DNA of 64,000 bases, from positions 1-64,000 of the forward strand of contig NZ_JAKGCR010000015.1 in the NCBI RefSeq assembly GCF_022668875.1. The letters are read 5' to 3'. Of this stretch, positions 8,809 to 17,564 are shown one piece after another. This DNA comes from Domibacillus sp. PGB-M46. GTDB lineage: Bacteria; Bacillota; Bacilli; Bacillales; Domibacillaceae. The notes under the pieces were generated by a model. It saw only the letters and a list, made by a program, of their open reading frames with translations. It did no database searches and was not told the origin of the DNA. Every line of letters begins with the position of its first letter. The stretch's first letter is position 1. Made by a program: the position numbers and the translations under genes.

Positions 8809-10410
8809 ATGAAACAACTTTGGCACGGCGGAATGATCTATACGATGGAACGAGAAAATGAGACGGTAGAAGCGGTGTTAGTAGAAAACGGATGGATTGT
8901 CGCCACAGGCCCGGCGGATGAGTTGAGGAAAGAAGCAGCGGAAGAGATTGATTTGCAGGGAGCAGTTATGTACCCGGGCTTTGTAGACAGCCATCTGCAC
9001 ATGATCTTTCAAGGAGAAACGTTTGTCCGGCTTGATTTGTCGTCAGCTTCTTCAGCGGAAGAAATGCTGGAAATGGTCAAAGAAGCCGCCCGAACGACGC
9101 CTGCGGATAAATGGCTGTTTGGGGAGGGCTGGGATGAAAATACATTTTCTCATCCGCGCATCCCGACGATGGAAGAGCTCGATGCGATCCGGACAGAACC
9201 CATTCTGTTAACGAGAGTGTGTCATCACGTAGCGCTCGGCAACAGAGCCGCTCTTTTGGCTGGCAGCATTGATGAGAAAAGTGAATCTCCGGCCGGTGGT
9301 GACATTGGGCGGAGTGTGGATGGAAGGTTAACGGGGCTTCTTTATGACAAAGCCATCGATCCAGTTACGGCGGCGATTCCAAGAAAAGGAGAGGCATACA
9401 TTGATTATTTAACAGATGTGCTGAACCGGACGGTGGATCAAATGCTGTCGTATGGACTAACGGGCGGCCATACAGAGGATATGCATTATTTCGGGGATTT
9501 TGCCAATCCGCTGACGGCCTTTCAGCGTGTGATTGGGGAGAAGCATCATTTCAGAGTAAACCTGCTTCGTCATCACGCTGTCTTCGAAAAGATGATGAAA
9601 GCGAATGCCGTATTTGATGAACCGTTTATTGAGCCGGGAGCAATGAAAATCTTTGCGGATGGTGCACTGGGCGGATCAACCGCTGCTCTGTCTACGCCGT
9701 ATACGGACCAGCCTGATAACGAGGGGCTGCTTATTCATACGGATGAACAGCTAGAAGTATTAATCCGGCTCGCTCGTCAATATAATGAAGCGATTGCGGT
9801 GCATATCATTGGGGATGCGGCGGCGGAACAGGTTCTTCATTTTATTGAAAAATATCCGCCGCCAGAAGGCAAGAGGGACCGCCTTATTCACGGCTGCGTA
9901 TTGCGCAAAGATTTAATGGAGAGAATGGCAGCATTGCCCGTCGTGGTGGATGTGCAGCCTGCTTTTGTTCCATCCGATTTTCCATGGGTAATGGACCGCC
10001 TTGGCGAAGAGCGGCTCTGTTACGCATACCCGTGGAAAACGTTGTTAGACCATGGAATTATGTGTGCAGCGGGAACGGATGCGCCGGTGGAGAATATTCA
10101 TCCGCTGGCTTCCATTTATGCGGCGGTTGAACGCAAAAAGCCTGGGGAGGCGCATGAAGGGTATCTGCCTGAGCAAAAGCTTTCCCGTTTCCAGGCCATT
10201 CAAATGTACACGCTCGGCAGTGCCCAGGCGATTTGTAAAGAGCATGAGCGTGGACTCATTAAACCGAATTATGTAGCGGATTTTTCAATTTTTGACCGGG
10301 ATTTGTTTGTCGGAACATCGGAAGAAATGCTGGCTGCCAAAGCAGTGCAGACAGTTGTAGCAGGACGGATTGTATACGATAGAAAGAACAAATCAAAAAC
10401 AATCAAATAA
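8809..10410 (+). CDS. Amidohydrolase (YtcJ-like, Amidohydrolase_3)
   Basis: A 533-aa metal-dependent hydrolase of the YtcJ branch of the amidohydrolase superfamily. The first metal motif is GFVDSHLHMIF (about residues 58-68). A lysine-free central region with HHVALGNRAAL, a later HIIGDAAAEQVL (about 328) and the terminal AGTDAPVENIHPL (about 422) complete the barrel metal site. The natural substrate is unknown. A longer reading from 8740 is possible, but ATG 8809 has AGAAAGG at 8 bp and gives a normal N-terminus. Confidence 0.85.
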   Translation: MKQLWHGGMIYTMERENETVEAVLVENGWIVATGPADELRKEAAEEIDLQGAVMYPGFVDSHLHMIFQGETFVRLDLSSASSAEEMLEMVKEAARTTPADKWLFGEGWDENTFSHPRIPTMEELDAIRTEPILLTRVCHHVALGNRAALLAGSIDEKSESPAGGDIGRSVDGRLTGLLYDKAIDPVTAAIPRKGEAYIDYLTDVLNRTVDQMLSYGLTGGHTEDMHYFGDFANPLTAFQRVIGEKHHFRVNLLRHHAVFEKMMKANAVFDEPFIEPGAMKIFADGALGGSTAALSTPYTDQPDNEGLLIHTDEQLEVLIRLARQYNEAIAVHIIGDAAAEQVLHFIEKYPPPEGKRDRLIHGCVLRKDLMERMAALPVVVDVQPAFVPSDFPWVMDRLGEERLCYAYPWKTLLDHGIMCAAGTDAPVENIHPLASIYAAVERKKPGEAHEGYLPEQKLSRFQAIQMYTLGSAQAICKEHERGLIKPNYVADFSIFDRDLFVGTSEEMLAAKAVQTVVAGRIVYDRKNKSKTIK

Positions 10411-10446
10411 ACGTAATCTGAAGAGAATGGACAGGAGGAAGAGCCA

Positions 10447-11733
10447 ATGATTCTTCAAGACGAACGTGCCAAAGAGGCAGCCCGCCATCCTGCCCGGCTG
10501 CAGCCATACCTTGATTCTCCCGAAAAGTAAAAGCAGCTATATAAGAAAACAATTTTGATTGTGATTCTTTCGCAAATCTTTGGGGGAGCAGGCCTGGCAG
10601 CAGGTATTACAGTAGGAGCCTTGCTGGCACAGGATATGTTGGGGACGGATAGTATGACCGGTTTTCCAACAGCTCTGTTCACATTAGGTTCTGCTGCATC
10701 TGCTCTTTTGGTGGGCCGGCTTTCACAGCGGTTTGGCCGGCGTACGGGTCTGGCAGCGGGATTTTGGGGCGGTGCTGCCGGAGCGGCCGGTGTGGTTGCG
10801 GCAGCCGTCACAAACAGCATCGTCCTGCTGTTTGCTTCCCTGTTCATTTATGGAGCCGGTACAGCAACAAACCTGCAGGCGCGCTATGCAGGAACGGACA
10901 TGGCTGCTTCAACCCAGCGGGCTATGGCGGTCAGCCTGGCGATGGTGTCGACCACATTTGGCGCTGTGGCCGGTCCAAACTTAGTAGAGATAATGGGGGA
11001 GTTTGCCCACTCGGTCGGCATCCCCACTCTCGCCGGCCCGTTTATTTTGGCCGCGGCTGCTTTTAGTTTAGCAGGGCTGGTGCTGTTTGTTTTTCTCCGG
11101 CCGGATCCGCTTATAGTAGCAAAAGCTATCGCGGCCGAACCCAAAGAAGAGAATGCCGTACATTTGGCTGTCGAACCGGCTGTAAACAAGCGGGGAATTG
11201 TGGCTGGCGCATCTGTCATGGTGCTCACCCAGCTGGTGATGGTGGCTATTATGACAATGACGCCTGTTCATATGGGCCATCATGGCCATGAGCTTGGAGA
11301 CGTTGGACTGGTAATTGGTTTTCATGTTGGAGCCATGTATCTTCCTTCCCTCATGACGGGTGTTCTCGTTGATAAAGTGGGGCGGACAGCGATGGCGGCT
11401 GCGGCCGGTGCGGTTTTGCTTGCAGCCGGTCTGGTATCTGCTTTTGCACCGGCTGACTCCATGATGCTTTTGGTGATCGCGCTCGTTTTGCTCGGGCTTG
11501 GCTGGAACTTTGGCTTGATCAGCAGCACTGCGATCATCATTGATGCCACGCGTCCGTCCAGCCGGGCGAAAACGCAGGGATCTGTTGATATGCTCGTTGC
11601 TCTGGCCGGTGCGTCTGGAGGAGTGCTGTCCGGGGTTGTCGTTGCTCATTCAAGCTATGCTGCACTGTCTCTTTCCGGCGCCGTTTTGCCCTTATTGCTT
11701 ATTCCAGCGGTAATATGGTCTCGCCGAAGTTAA
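10447..11733 (+). pseudogene. MFS transporter interrupted by in-frame stop (or restarted)
   Basis: A strong ribosome site (AGGAGGAAGAG) precedes ATG 10447. From there 27 codons are read (MILQDERAKEAARHP... ending SPEK) before TAA at 10528-10530. The same frame then continues with KQLYKKTILIVILSQIFGG into a full MFS transporter of about twelve helices, with the loop motif VGRLSQRFGRRTG and a His-rich stretch HMGHHGHELGD. The stop is therefore either a nonsense mutation, a sequencing error, or a short peptide with re-initiation at TTG 10555 (which gives 392 aa). That TTG lacks a ribosome site of its own. The frame after it is intact to 11733. Confidence 0.7.
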
Positions 11734-11757
11734 ATCAACATCTTTAAAATACAAAAT

Positions 11758-11791
11758 GCAGGCAGGCCCGCTGGAACGGGACCTGCTTTTT
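11758..11791 (+). terminator. Terminator after the MFS gene
   Basis: GCAGG..GCCCG stem pairing with CGGGACCTGC, followed by TTTTT. Confidence 0.75.
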
Positions 11792-11889
11792 CGGTGTGTT
11801 GTCCATCTTTTCTCTCGTTTGCTCCTCGCATCAGACGGGTAAGAAAAAAGAAACCTGATTTGTGGGATTATGAAAAATAGGAGGATGGC

Positions 11890-12753
11890 ATGGACACGGG
11901 AAAATATCTAGTAAAAGCCGATCAAGAACTGGATCTGCGACATTATGCGACATCGGAAAAAGGCGGTATCGAGGAACGAGAACTGTTGGACAATGAGATT
12001 CCTGAACGTGTGAGCCGGCTGAAGGAGCTGCACTGGAAGCTTTATGCGGAGGAGAAAAAAGGAATTTTGGTTGTACTGCAGGCGATGGACGCAGCCGGAA
12101 AAGATGAAGCCATCAGTTATATTTTCTCGAATTTAAATGCGCAAGGATTGAAAACGACGACACTGGGGAAGCCTTCTGCTGCGGAAATGAGCCATGATTA
12201 TCTTTGGAGAATTCACGAAGCGCTTCCGGCGAGAGGGCAGATCGGCATTTTAAACCGGTCTCATTACGAGGAGGTCATCGCGACACGCGTTCATGATTTA
12301 TTGGGAGAGGAAACCATTCCGGATCATTTAGAGAAAGAAGAAGATATTTGGCCGGTGCGGTTCCGGCAAATTAACGATTTTGAACGCTATATGGTGGAAA
12401 ACGGCTTTTATGTAGTAAAGTTTTTCTTCCACGTATCGAAAGAAGAACAGCGAAAGCGGCTGCTGGAAAGGATGAAAGACCCGAAGAAAAATTGGGAATT
12501 CTCCTTCAATGATGTAAGGGAGCGGGAGCATTGGGATAACTACCAGGAGATTTTTACCGATATGCTGCGCCATACATCAACCGAGCATGCTCCGTGGTAT
12601 GTTCTGCCTGCAGATGACGAATGGTATTCACGCTACATTATTACGGAAGTGATGATCGAGCTGCTGGAAAAGATCGATCCGCAATTCCCGGTTATTTCAG
12701 ATGAAGACCGGCAAAAGCTGGATGAATATATTGAAAAGCTGGAAAACGAGTAA
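11890..12753 (+). CDS. Polyphosphate kinase 2 (PPK2 family)
   Basis: A 287-aa PPK2-type kinase that uses polyphosphate to phosphorylate nucleotides (or the reverse). The Walker-A-like motif is AMDAAGKDEAI (about residues 67-77) and the Walker-B/lid element is ILNRSHYEEV (about 121). The basic lid region follows at RKRLLERMKDPKKNWEFS. Single-domain length fits class I/III PPK2. It has a clear AGGAGG ribosome site and stands alone between terminators. The preferred nucleotide (AMP, ADP or GDP) cannot be told from the sequence. Confidence 0.9.
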   Translation: MDTGKYLVKADQELDLRHYATSEKGGIEERELLDNEIPERVSRLKELHWKLYAEEKKGILVVLQAMDAAGKDEAISYIFSNLNAQGLKTTTLGKPSAAEMSHDYLWRIHEALPARGQIGILNRSHYEEVIATRVHDLLGEETIPDHLEKEEDIWPVRFRQINDFERYMVENGFYVVKFFFHVSKEEQRKRLLERMKDPKKNWEFSFNDVREREHWDNYQEIFTDMLRHTSTEHAPWYVLPADDEWYSRYIITEVMIELLEKIDPQFPVISDEDRQKLDEYIEKLENE

Positions 12754-12754
12754 A

Positions 12755-12784
12755 AGAAGCCGCACATCTGTGTGGCTTCTTTCT
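12755..12784. terminator. Bidirectional terminator between PPK2 and MerR genes
   Basis: AGAAGCCGCACA pairs with TGTGTGGCTTCT around a very short loop, with T-runs in both directions. Confidence 0.85.
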
Positions 12785-13545
12785 TACTTCATCCCTGTGT
12801 AAACCAAAATTGCATCCCGTAAAAATTGGGCGCCGCCCTTTACACGGGCATCATAATAAGCTGCAAACCGTTCATCTGCAATATACATTTCAGCGAGTCC
12901 CGCATGTGCTTCTTCGGAATAGCCCGGCCAGGAATAAGTGAGCCACTCCTTATGCTTGGCAGCCAGCTTCTGCGCTTCATGTGAGGCTGGATCACCTGTA
13001 GCGGACGCTTTCTCAAGCAGGATGAAAATGTTCTCCGCAAGCTGGTTCATTGCATCAAAATCCTCTTTTGACATATTCATCAGCTTGGCGTTGCTGGTGT
13101 CAACTTTTTCATCTCCGTATCGGGCGCGAATTTCGCTTCCGTATTTTTGTTCGTTTTTCTCGACCATCTTTTCTTTCAGCCCTTCAAACTTTTCTTCATC
13201 CTGCATGAGGATATCTCCTTCTTTGCTGGCGATCGTTTTTTTTACTGTCGCCATTATTTTTTCAAGTTGGGCATGTTTTGCGGCCAGTTTTTCGTAATAG
13301 CTTTTCAGCGCAGCAACCTCATCAAAGTCCGGCTTTTGTAAAATAGCCGCAATATCATCCAGGCTGACGCCAAGCTCCCGATAAAAAAGGATGTGCTGCA
13401 GCAGATCAATTTCTTTCTGGCCGTAAAGGCGGTAACCAGATGAATTGATGCGCGCCGGTTTTAAAAGGCCAATTTGGTCATAGTAGCGGAGTGTGCGCGT
13501 GGTCACGCCGGACATTTGTGCCATTTTGTTGATGGTGTATTCCAT
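12784..13545 (-). CDS. MerR-family regulator with TipAS drug-binding domain
   Basis: A 253-aa regulator. The N-terminal MerR helix-turn-helix and wing (residues about 4-70) includes SGVTTRTLRYYDQIGLLKP and GYRLYGQKEIDLLQ. A coiled coil (about 75-115) joins it to a C-terminal TipAS fold (about 130-253), which in TipA/Mta-type proteins binds thiopeptides or drugs. It stands alone, and its own promoter (13569-13599) has the 19-bp spacer typical of MerR targets, suggesting autoactivation. No transport gene is adjacent on that strand. Confidence 0.92.
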   Translation of the reverse strand: MEYTINKMAQMSGVTTRTLRYYDQIGLLKPARINSSGYRLYGQKEIDLLQHILFYRELGVSLDDIAAILQKPDFDEVAALKSYYEKLAAKHAQLEKIMATVKKTIASKEGDILMQDEEKFEGLKEKMVEKNEQKYGSEIRARYGDEKVDTSNAKLMNMSKEDFDAMNQLAENIFILLEKASATGDPASHEAQKLAAKHKEWLTYSWPGYSEEAHAGLAEMYIADERFAAYYDARVKGGAQFLRDAILVYTGMK

Positions 13546-13568
13546 AAGCAGCCCTCCTGATAGCTCTT

Positions 13569-13599
13569 ATCCTACACGCTGACGCTGCGTAAAGGTCAA
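13569..13599 (-). promoter_or_regulatory. MerR-type promoter with 19-bp spacer and dyad
   Basis: On the minus strand TTGACC (13594-13599) and TAGGAT (13569-13574) are separated by 19 bp. The spacer contains the dyad ACGC-AGCGTCA-GCGT. The overlong spacer plus spacer dyad is the hallmark of promoters untwisted by MerR activators. Confidence 0.8.
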
Positions 13600-13712
13600 G
13601 CGGTTATCATTTTTTGATAAAAAATTTTTTCGGAAAATCTATTCTTTCTTTCTGACTGAGCATTTATTGTTTTGCTTCATTAAACGCTGTCACCGGAAAG
13701 AGAAGGAATGGC

Positions 13713-13760
13713 GTTTATATGCTTCCCAGCCAGCGGCATTAGCCTGCTTTCTTACTTTGT
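13713..13760. repeat. Degenerate copy of the 57.9-kb repeat element
   Basis: GCTTCCCAGCCAGCGGC and GCCTGCTTTCTTACTTTGT occur here and again, in the same order and orientation, at about 57934-57998. Here the two blocks are closer together. No gene is found in 13600-13949. The rest of that stretch holds an imperfect 22-bp inverted repeat (about 13838-13882, GGATT...AATCC) and a possible TATACT -10 box at 13911-13916 for the next gene. Confidence 0.6.
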
Positions 13761-13949
13761 CTGCACTGTCAAGCTGTCTTCAAGCGAATAGATGTGTTGC
13801 TTCTGGAGGACTGAAAGCCGGATAAGCCGCTTTTGGACTGGATTACTAATAGTGACGGCCGACTCAAGTAACAATCCAGCCGTGAGCTTACGATTTTCCT
13901 GGATTCATTGTATACTGGGAAGAAACAGTGAAAGCAGGAGGAAATACGA

Positions 13950-14291
13950 ATGACAGAACTGCCAAATTGCCCCGAATGCGGCTCGGCGTATACATATGAA
14001 GACGGAAATATGCTTGTTTGTCCGGAATGCGCACATGAATGGACGCCTGGCACAGCGGCCGAGAGCAGTGAGGATCGTAAAGTAGTAAAAGATGCGAATG
14101 GAAACATCCTGCAAGATGGAGACTCTGTTTCAGTAATTAAAGATTTAAAAGTAAAAGGCACTTCATCCGTCATTAAAATTGGCACAAAAGTAAAAAGCAT
14201 TCGATTGGTGGATGGAGATCATGACATCGACTGCAAAATCGACGGGTTTGGCGCGATAAAGCTGAAGTCGGAATTTGTGAAAAAGATTTAA
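13950..14291 (+). CDS. PhnA/YjdM-family zinc-ribbon protein
   Basis: A 113-aa protein of the PhnA (YjdM) family. The N-terminal zinc ribbon shows [21 protein letters not shown] (residues about 8-28). The C-terminal SH3-like domain carries the family stretch [15 protein letters not shown] and KLKSEFVKK. Despite the name, family members have no proven role in phosphonate cleavage. AGGAGG sits 9 bp before ATG. It is a single-gene unit followed by a terminator. Confidence 0.92.
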   Translation: MTELPNCPECGSAYTYEDGNMLVCPECAHEWTPGTAAESSEDRKVVKDANGNILQDGDSVSVIKDLKVKGTSSVIKIGTKVKSIRLVDGDHDIDCKIDGFGAIKLKSEFVKKI

Positions 14292-14296
14292 GAAGA

Positions 14297-14341
14297 GGAA
14301 TTCATTTTGAAGCGCTTTTCAAAGTGAATTCTTTTCTTTTT
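14297..14341 (+). terminator. Terminator of the PhnA-like gene
   Basis: GAATTCATTTTGAA pairs with TTTTCAAAGTGAATTC, ending in a T-rich tract. Confidence 0.75.
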
Positions 14342-14423
14342 TAATGATTGAGGACATATGTCCTTTTCAGCGTCTGCCTCTTTGTTTTTTAATAAGAAAA
14401 AACAAAGAATGAGGAGAAGCAGG

Positions 14424-14849
14424 ATGAAAGGGATTTTTTTTGCTTTTTTAGGCGGAGCATTTATTACATTGCAGGGTGTAGCCAATACACGAATTAGTGA
14501 CGCCATCGGCACATGGCAGGCCGCTTCATTGACGCAGCTGACCGGTTTTCTGGCAGCGCTGCTCGTTTTTCTGATTGTCCGGGATGGAACCTGGGGGCAG
14601 TTTAAGCAGGTAAAGCCGCTTTATTTGGCAGGCGGCGCCCTCGCTGCCATCATTATTTTCGGCAATGTGACGGCCATTCAGCATGTAGGCGTAACGTTAA
14701 CGATTGCGGTACTGCTTATCGCGCAGCTTCTGTTTACCTTTATCATTGATTTGAATGGATGGTTTGGCGTCGTCAAACAGAAAGTCAGGCTGCCGCAGGT
14801 GATCGGCATTATGATGATGGTCGCTGGCGTGGTGATTTTAAAGCTTTAA
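14424..14849 (+). CDS. DMT transporter subunit, YdcZ/DUF606 type (first of pair)
   Basis: A 141-aa, four- to five-helix membrane protein of the YdcZ (DUF606) branch of the drug/metabolite transporter superfamily. The start shows GGAFITLQGVANTRISDAIG and the end IGIMMMVAGVVILKL, both family-like. The start is ATG 14424, preceded by AGGAGAAGC; upstream in-frame codons lack a ribosome site. A paralogue (15595) lies two genes on, and half-size DMT proteins often work as heterodimers. The substrate is unknown. Confidence 0.85.
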   Translation: MKGIFFAFLGGAFITLQGVANTRISDAIGTWQAASLTQLTGFLAALLVFLIVRDGTWGQFKQVKPLYLAGGALAAIIIFGNVTAIQHVGVTLTIAVLLIAQLLFTFIIDLNGWFGVVKQKVRLPQVIGIMMMVAGVVILKL

Positions 14850-14867
14850 CCGAATGGGGGAAAAAAG

Positions 14868-15578
14868 GTGAAAGAGCAGACCAACCGCAAGCAGCTGAAA
14901 GATTATTTGCGTATGCATCACATTGAGTCTGTTTTTCCGGCTGAGCTGCAGCCGTATTTATCTTTATATCATTTTGATCCGGGAGAATGGGTGTGTTCTC
15001 AAGGTGAAGCACTCGAGAATGTCTACGTGCTCGTTAAAGGGAAACTGAAGGTTTATACCACTTCTGCTGAAGGAAAAACGCTCATTCTCTCATTTCAAAA
15101 GCCGCTTGCTGTTATTGGCGATATCGAGTATGTACAGGGAATAGACATCATTAACACAGTAGAAGCTGTTTCACCGGTAGTAATGATTGGTGTGCATCAT
15201 CATCTGCTGAAGCGATGGGCGGGCGATCATCCGCCGCTTTTGCAATTTTTGCTTTATATCATTACAGAAAAGTTTTATATGAAGTCTACATCGTTAAACT
15301 TTCATTTTATGTATCCGGTAGACGTACGGCTGGCGAGCTATTTATTATCGGTTTCCTTTGATGAGTCTCATGCACTTTTTGAAGGAAAACTGAGTACAGC
15401 CAGTTTAAGAGACGCGGCTAACTTAATTGGCACAAGCTATCGTCATATGAACCGGGTGATTCAGTCATTTTGCGCTCAAGGGCTTGTGGAGAGAAAAAAA
15501 GGATGTATTATAGTCAAGGACCGGCAGGGGCTTCAAGCACTGGCAGGACAAAGCATTTACGAGCCGCCAGGCAGATAG
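14868..15578 (+). CDS. Crp/Fnr-family regulator, YeiL-like
   Basis: A 236-aa regulator with an N-terminal cyclic-nucleotide-binding-like beta barrel (about 35-120, ENVYVLVKGKLKVYT) and a C-terminal winged helix (about 175-215, TASLRDAANLIGTSYRHMNRV). No Fnr-type four-cysteine cluster is seen, and the YeiL branch is the nearest match by pattern. It begins with GTG 14868 after GGGGG at 7 bp. It lies between the two YdcZ-type subunits, so it probably regulates this transporter operon. Confidence 0.82.
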   Translation: MKEQTNRKQLKDYLRMHHIESVFPAELQPYLSLYHFDPGEWVCSQGEALENVYVLVKGKLKVYTTSAEGKTLILSFQKPLAVIGDIEYVQGIDIINTVEAVSPVVMIGVHHHLLKRWAGDHPPLLQFLLYIITEKFYMKSTSLNFHFMYPVDVRLASYLLSVSFDESHALFEGKLSTASLRDAANLIGTSYRHMNRVIQSFCAQGLVERKKGCIIVKDRQGLQALAGQSIYEPPGR

Positions 15579-15594
15579 GAAGGGAGAAGAAAGG

Positions 15595-16065
15595 ATGGCA
15601 ATGGGTTTATTGTTTGCACTTGTGGCCGGTACACTGGTCAGCGTGCAAAATGTCTTTAACAGTAAGGTAAATGAATGGGCAGGCCGATGGGCAACGACTA
15701 CGCTTGTTCTCGGGATGGGCTTTGCGGCATCTTTTTTGATGGGTCTGCTGTTTGAAGGCGGAAAGCTTTTACAGCCTAAGCCAATGGAGCCATGGTTTTG
15801 GTTCAGCGGCTTAATCGGTGTAGGAGTGGTAACGTGCCTTGTGCAGGGGATTAAGCTTTTGGGCCCGACATATGCAGTAGCGGTTGTGCTTACTGCACAG
15901 CTGGGCTTTGCGCTTTTATGGGACTCGTTTGGCTGGCTTGGCCTTGACCGGGTACCATTTACGCTTCAGCAGCTTGTGGGGGTATTAGTCATTGTTGGCG
16001 GAATTGTGGTATTTAAGCTGGGTGGAGAACACAGTGCAGAAAAGAAAATGGAGGCATTTGAATGA
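15595..16065 (+). CDS. DMT transporter subunit, YdcZ/DUF606 type (second of pair)
   Basis: A 156-aa, five-helix paralogue of the 14424 protein (GTLVSVQNVFNSKVNEWAG, then AVAVVLTAQLGFALLWDSFGW and VIVGGIVVFKLGG). The ribosome site GGAAGGGAG overlaps the crp stop. Its own last codons overlap the next start (ATGA, 16062-16065). Together with the first subunit it probably forms a heterodimeric exporter. Confidence 0.85.
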   Translation: MAMGLLFALVAGTLVSVQNVFNSKVNEWAGRWATTTLVLGMGFAASFLMGLLFEGGKLLQPKPMEPWFWFSGLIGVGVVTCLVQGIKLLGPTYAVAVVLTAQLGFALLWDSFGWLGLDRVPFTLQQLVGVLVIVGGIVVFKLGGEHSAEKKMEAFE

Positions 16066-16766
16066 AACACTACCGAACATTGTTATTTGATATTGATGAC
16101 ACGCTTTTAGATTTTCGCGCAGCAGAGCAGGCAGCGCTGGCTTTGCTTTTTGCCGAGCAAAATATGCAGCTCACGGATGAAATAAAAGAAAGATATAAAC
16201 AAATCAATCAATGGCTGTGGAGTGAGTTTGAAGAAAGCCGCATCACGCGTGAAGAAGTTATAAACAGCCGTTTTTCTCTTTTGTTTCAAGAATACGGGTA
16301 CTCAGTGGATGGAGCTGTGCTGGAAGCAAAATACCGCGGCTATCTGGAGGAAGGCCACCAGCTTATAAAGGGCGCACTGGAACTGGTGACGGGTTTGCAG
16401 CCGTACTATGACCTGTACATTGTGACAAATGGAGTATCAAAAACACAATATAAACGCCTGTTGGATTCAAAGCTTCATGCGCTTTTTAAAGGTATTTTTG
16501 TTTCTGAAGATACAGGTTTTCAAAAGCCGATGAAGGAATTTTTTGATTATGTGTTTGCACGCATTCCTCATTTCAATACAGAAGAAGCATTAATTATTGG
16601 AGATTCATTAAATGCGGATATCAAAGGGGGACAGCAGGCTGGGATTGATACGTGCTGGTTTAACCCGGGCCTGAAGCCGAAGAAAGCAGGGATTGAGCCG
16701 ACTTATCAGATTCAAGCACTCGCAGATTTGTCGCACATTCTTTTGAGGGAAAAAGAGCCGGTATAA
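16062..16766 (+). CDS. YjjG-type HAD pyrimidine nucleotidase
   Basis: A 234-aa HAD-superfamily phosphatase of the YjjG/YfnB group, which dephosphorylates non-canonical pyrimidine nucleotides. Motif I is LLFDIDDTLLDF (residues about 7-18). Motif II is IVTNGVSKTQ (about 124), motif III lysine lies in GFQKPMKEFF, and motif IV is IIGDSLNADIKGG. It overlaps the preceding transporter gene by 4 bp, indicating an operon that may deal with nucleoside-like compounds. No terminator is obvious; the 241 bp after it hold only a TATAAT box at about 16918. Confidence 0.88.
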   Translation: MKHYRTLLFDIDDTLLDFRAAEQAALALLFAEQNMQLTDEIKERYKQINQWLWSEFEESRITREEVINSRFSLLFQEYGYSVDGAVLEAKYRGYLEEGHQLIKGALELVTGLQPYYDLYIVTNGVSKTQYKRLLDSKLHALFKGIFVSEDTGFQKPMKEFFDYVFARIPHFNTEEALIIGDSLNADIKGGQQAGIDTCWFNPGLKPKKAGIEPTYQIQALADLSHILLREKEPV

Positions 16767-17007
16767 GGGAGCCACTACATTCGCAGGATAAAGAGAAGAA
16801 TGAAAAGCACCGTGTTTTCCCGGTAAATGATTAGGTCTTTTATGAGGAGGAATACACGGACAGCAGGTGATTTATTTCTTTAAGTTGTTCTCATATACGA
16901 AAGAAGCCCGAATATCGTATAATAGTAAAATAACTTGATTGTTCAATTTTTAACATGTTTCCTCCGCCTATAGAGAAAAATTTAAGGATCAGGGGTAAAG
17001 AGAAAAA

Positions 17008-17469
17008 ATGAGAGAAATGGAACTTTATAAGAGAGAAGACGGGCTTCCGGCAGTCGTTCAACACCTTCTTGACCGATCCGGCAGCAGTGTTTCTGTTGAA
17101 ATTCATGATTCGGAAGGCCGCCATACGATCGCTGGCGGCAAATACAGCCTGGCTCAGCATAAAATTACGCTTTATTGGGATGGTATTCAGGAACAGTGCC
17201 GGACACTCTACGGCTCATTGAAGCCATTTGAACAGCATTTAGCCGCTGTGTTTGCCCATGAACTTGGCCATGCGGAAGACCGGGAGCTGGAAGAGCTGGC
17301 CGAACAGCTTGACCGCACGGGTGATCCGCTTGAGAAAAAACGGATCGCTCTGCGGATTGAAACAAACGCATGGAGTTACGCGAGCCGTCTTTTACAGGAA
17401 CACAACAGTGAATTTTTACATTTCTTGATGCATATGTCGCTAGAACCGTATCACGATGGTGCGGCTTAA
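17008..17469 (+). CDS. Unknown protein with HExxH motif
   Basis: A 153-aa soluble protein that I do not recognise. Its clearest feature is AAVFAHELGHAEDRELEEL (about residues 78-97), an HExxH zinc-protease motif with an acidic helix after it. A further Glu or His that would complete a metal site could be in RIETNAWSYA. No signal peptide or membrane segment is seen. It stands alone with a strong terminator. It may be a small metallopeptidase, or the motif may bind metal without protease activity. Confidence 0.6.
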   Translation: MREMELYKREDGLPAVVQHLLDRSGSSVSVEIHDSEGRHTIAGGKYSLAQHKITLYWDGIQEQCRTLYGSLKPFEQHLAAVFAHELGHAEDRELEELAEQLDRTGDPLEKKRIALRIETNAWSYASRLLQEHNSEFLHFLMHMSLEPYHDGAA

Positions 17470-17483
17470 AGTATTTATACACG

Positions 17484-17535
17484 AAAAGCCCGCGGGCAAC
17501 ATCTTCAAAGAAGATATTGTCCCCGGGCTTTTTTA
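17484..17535. terminator. Bidirectional terminator
   Basis: AAAGCCCG(C)GGGCAACATCTTC pairs almost fully with its downstream complement, with a three-base loop and TTTTTT on the plus side. It serves the HExxH gene and probably the convergent GsiB-like gene. Confidence 0.9.
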
Positions 17536-17564
17536 ACGTTATTGAAGGAGCCTCAAGCATCCTT

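Noticed and set aside
11068-11649. 193-codon minus-strand frame
   Set aside because: Antisense to the MFS transporter, low-complexity, no start signals.
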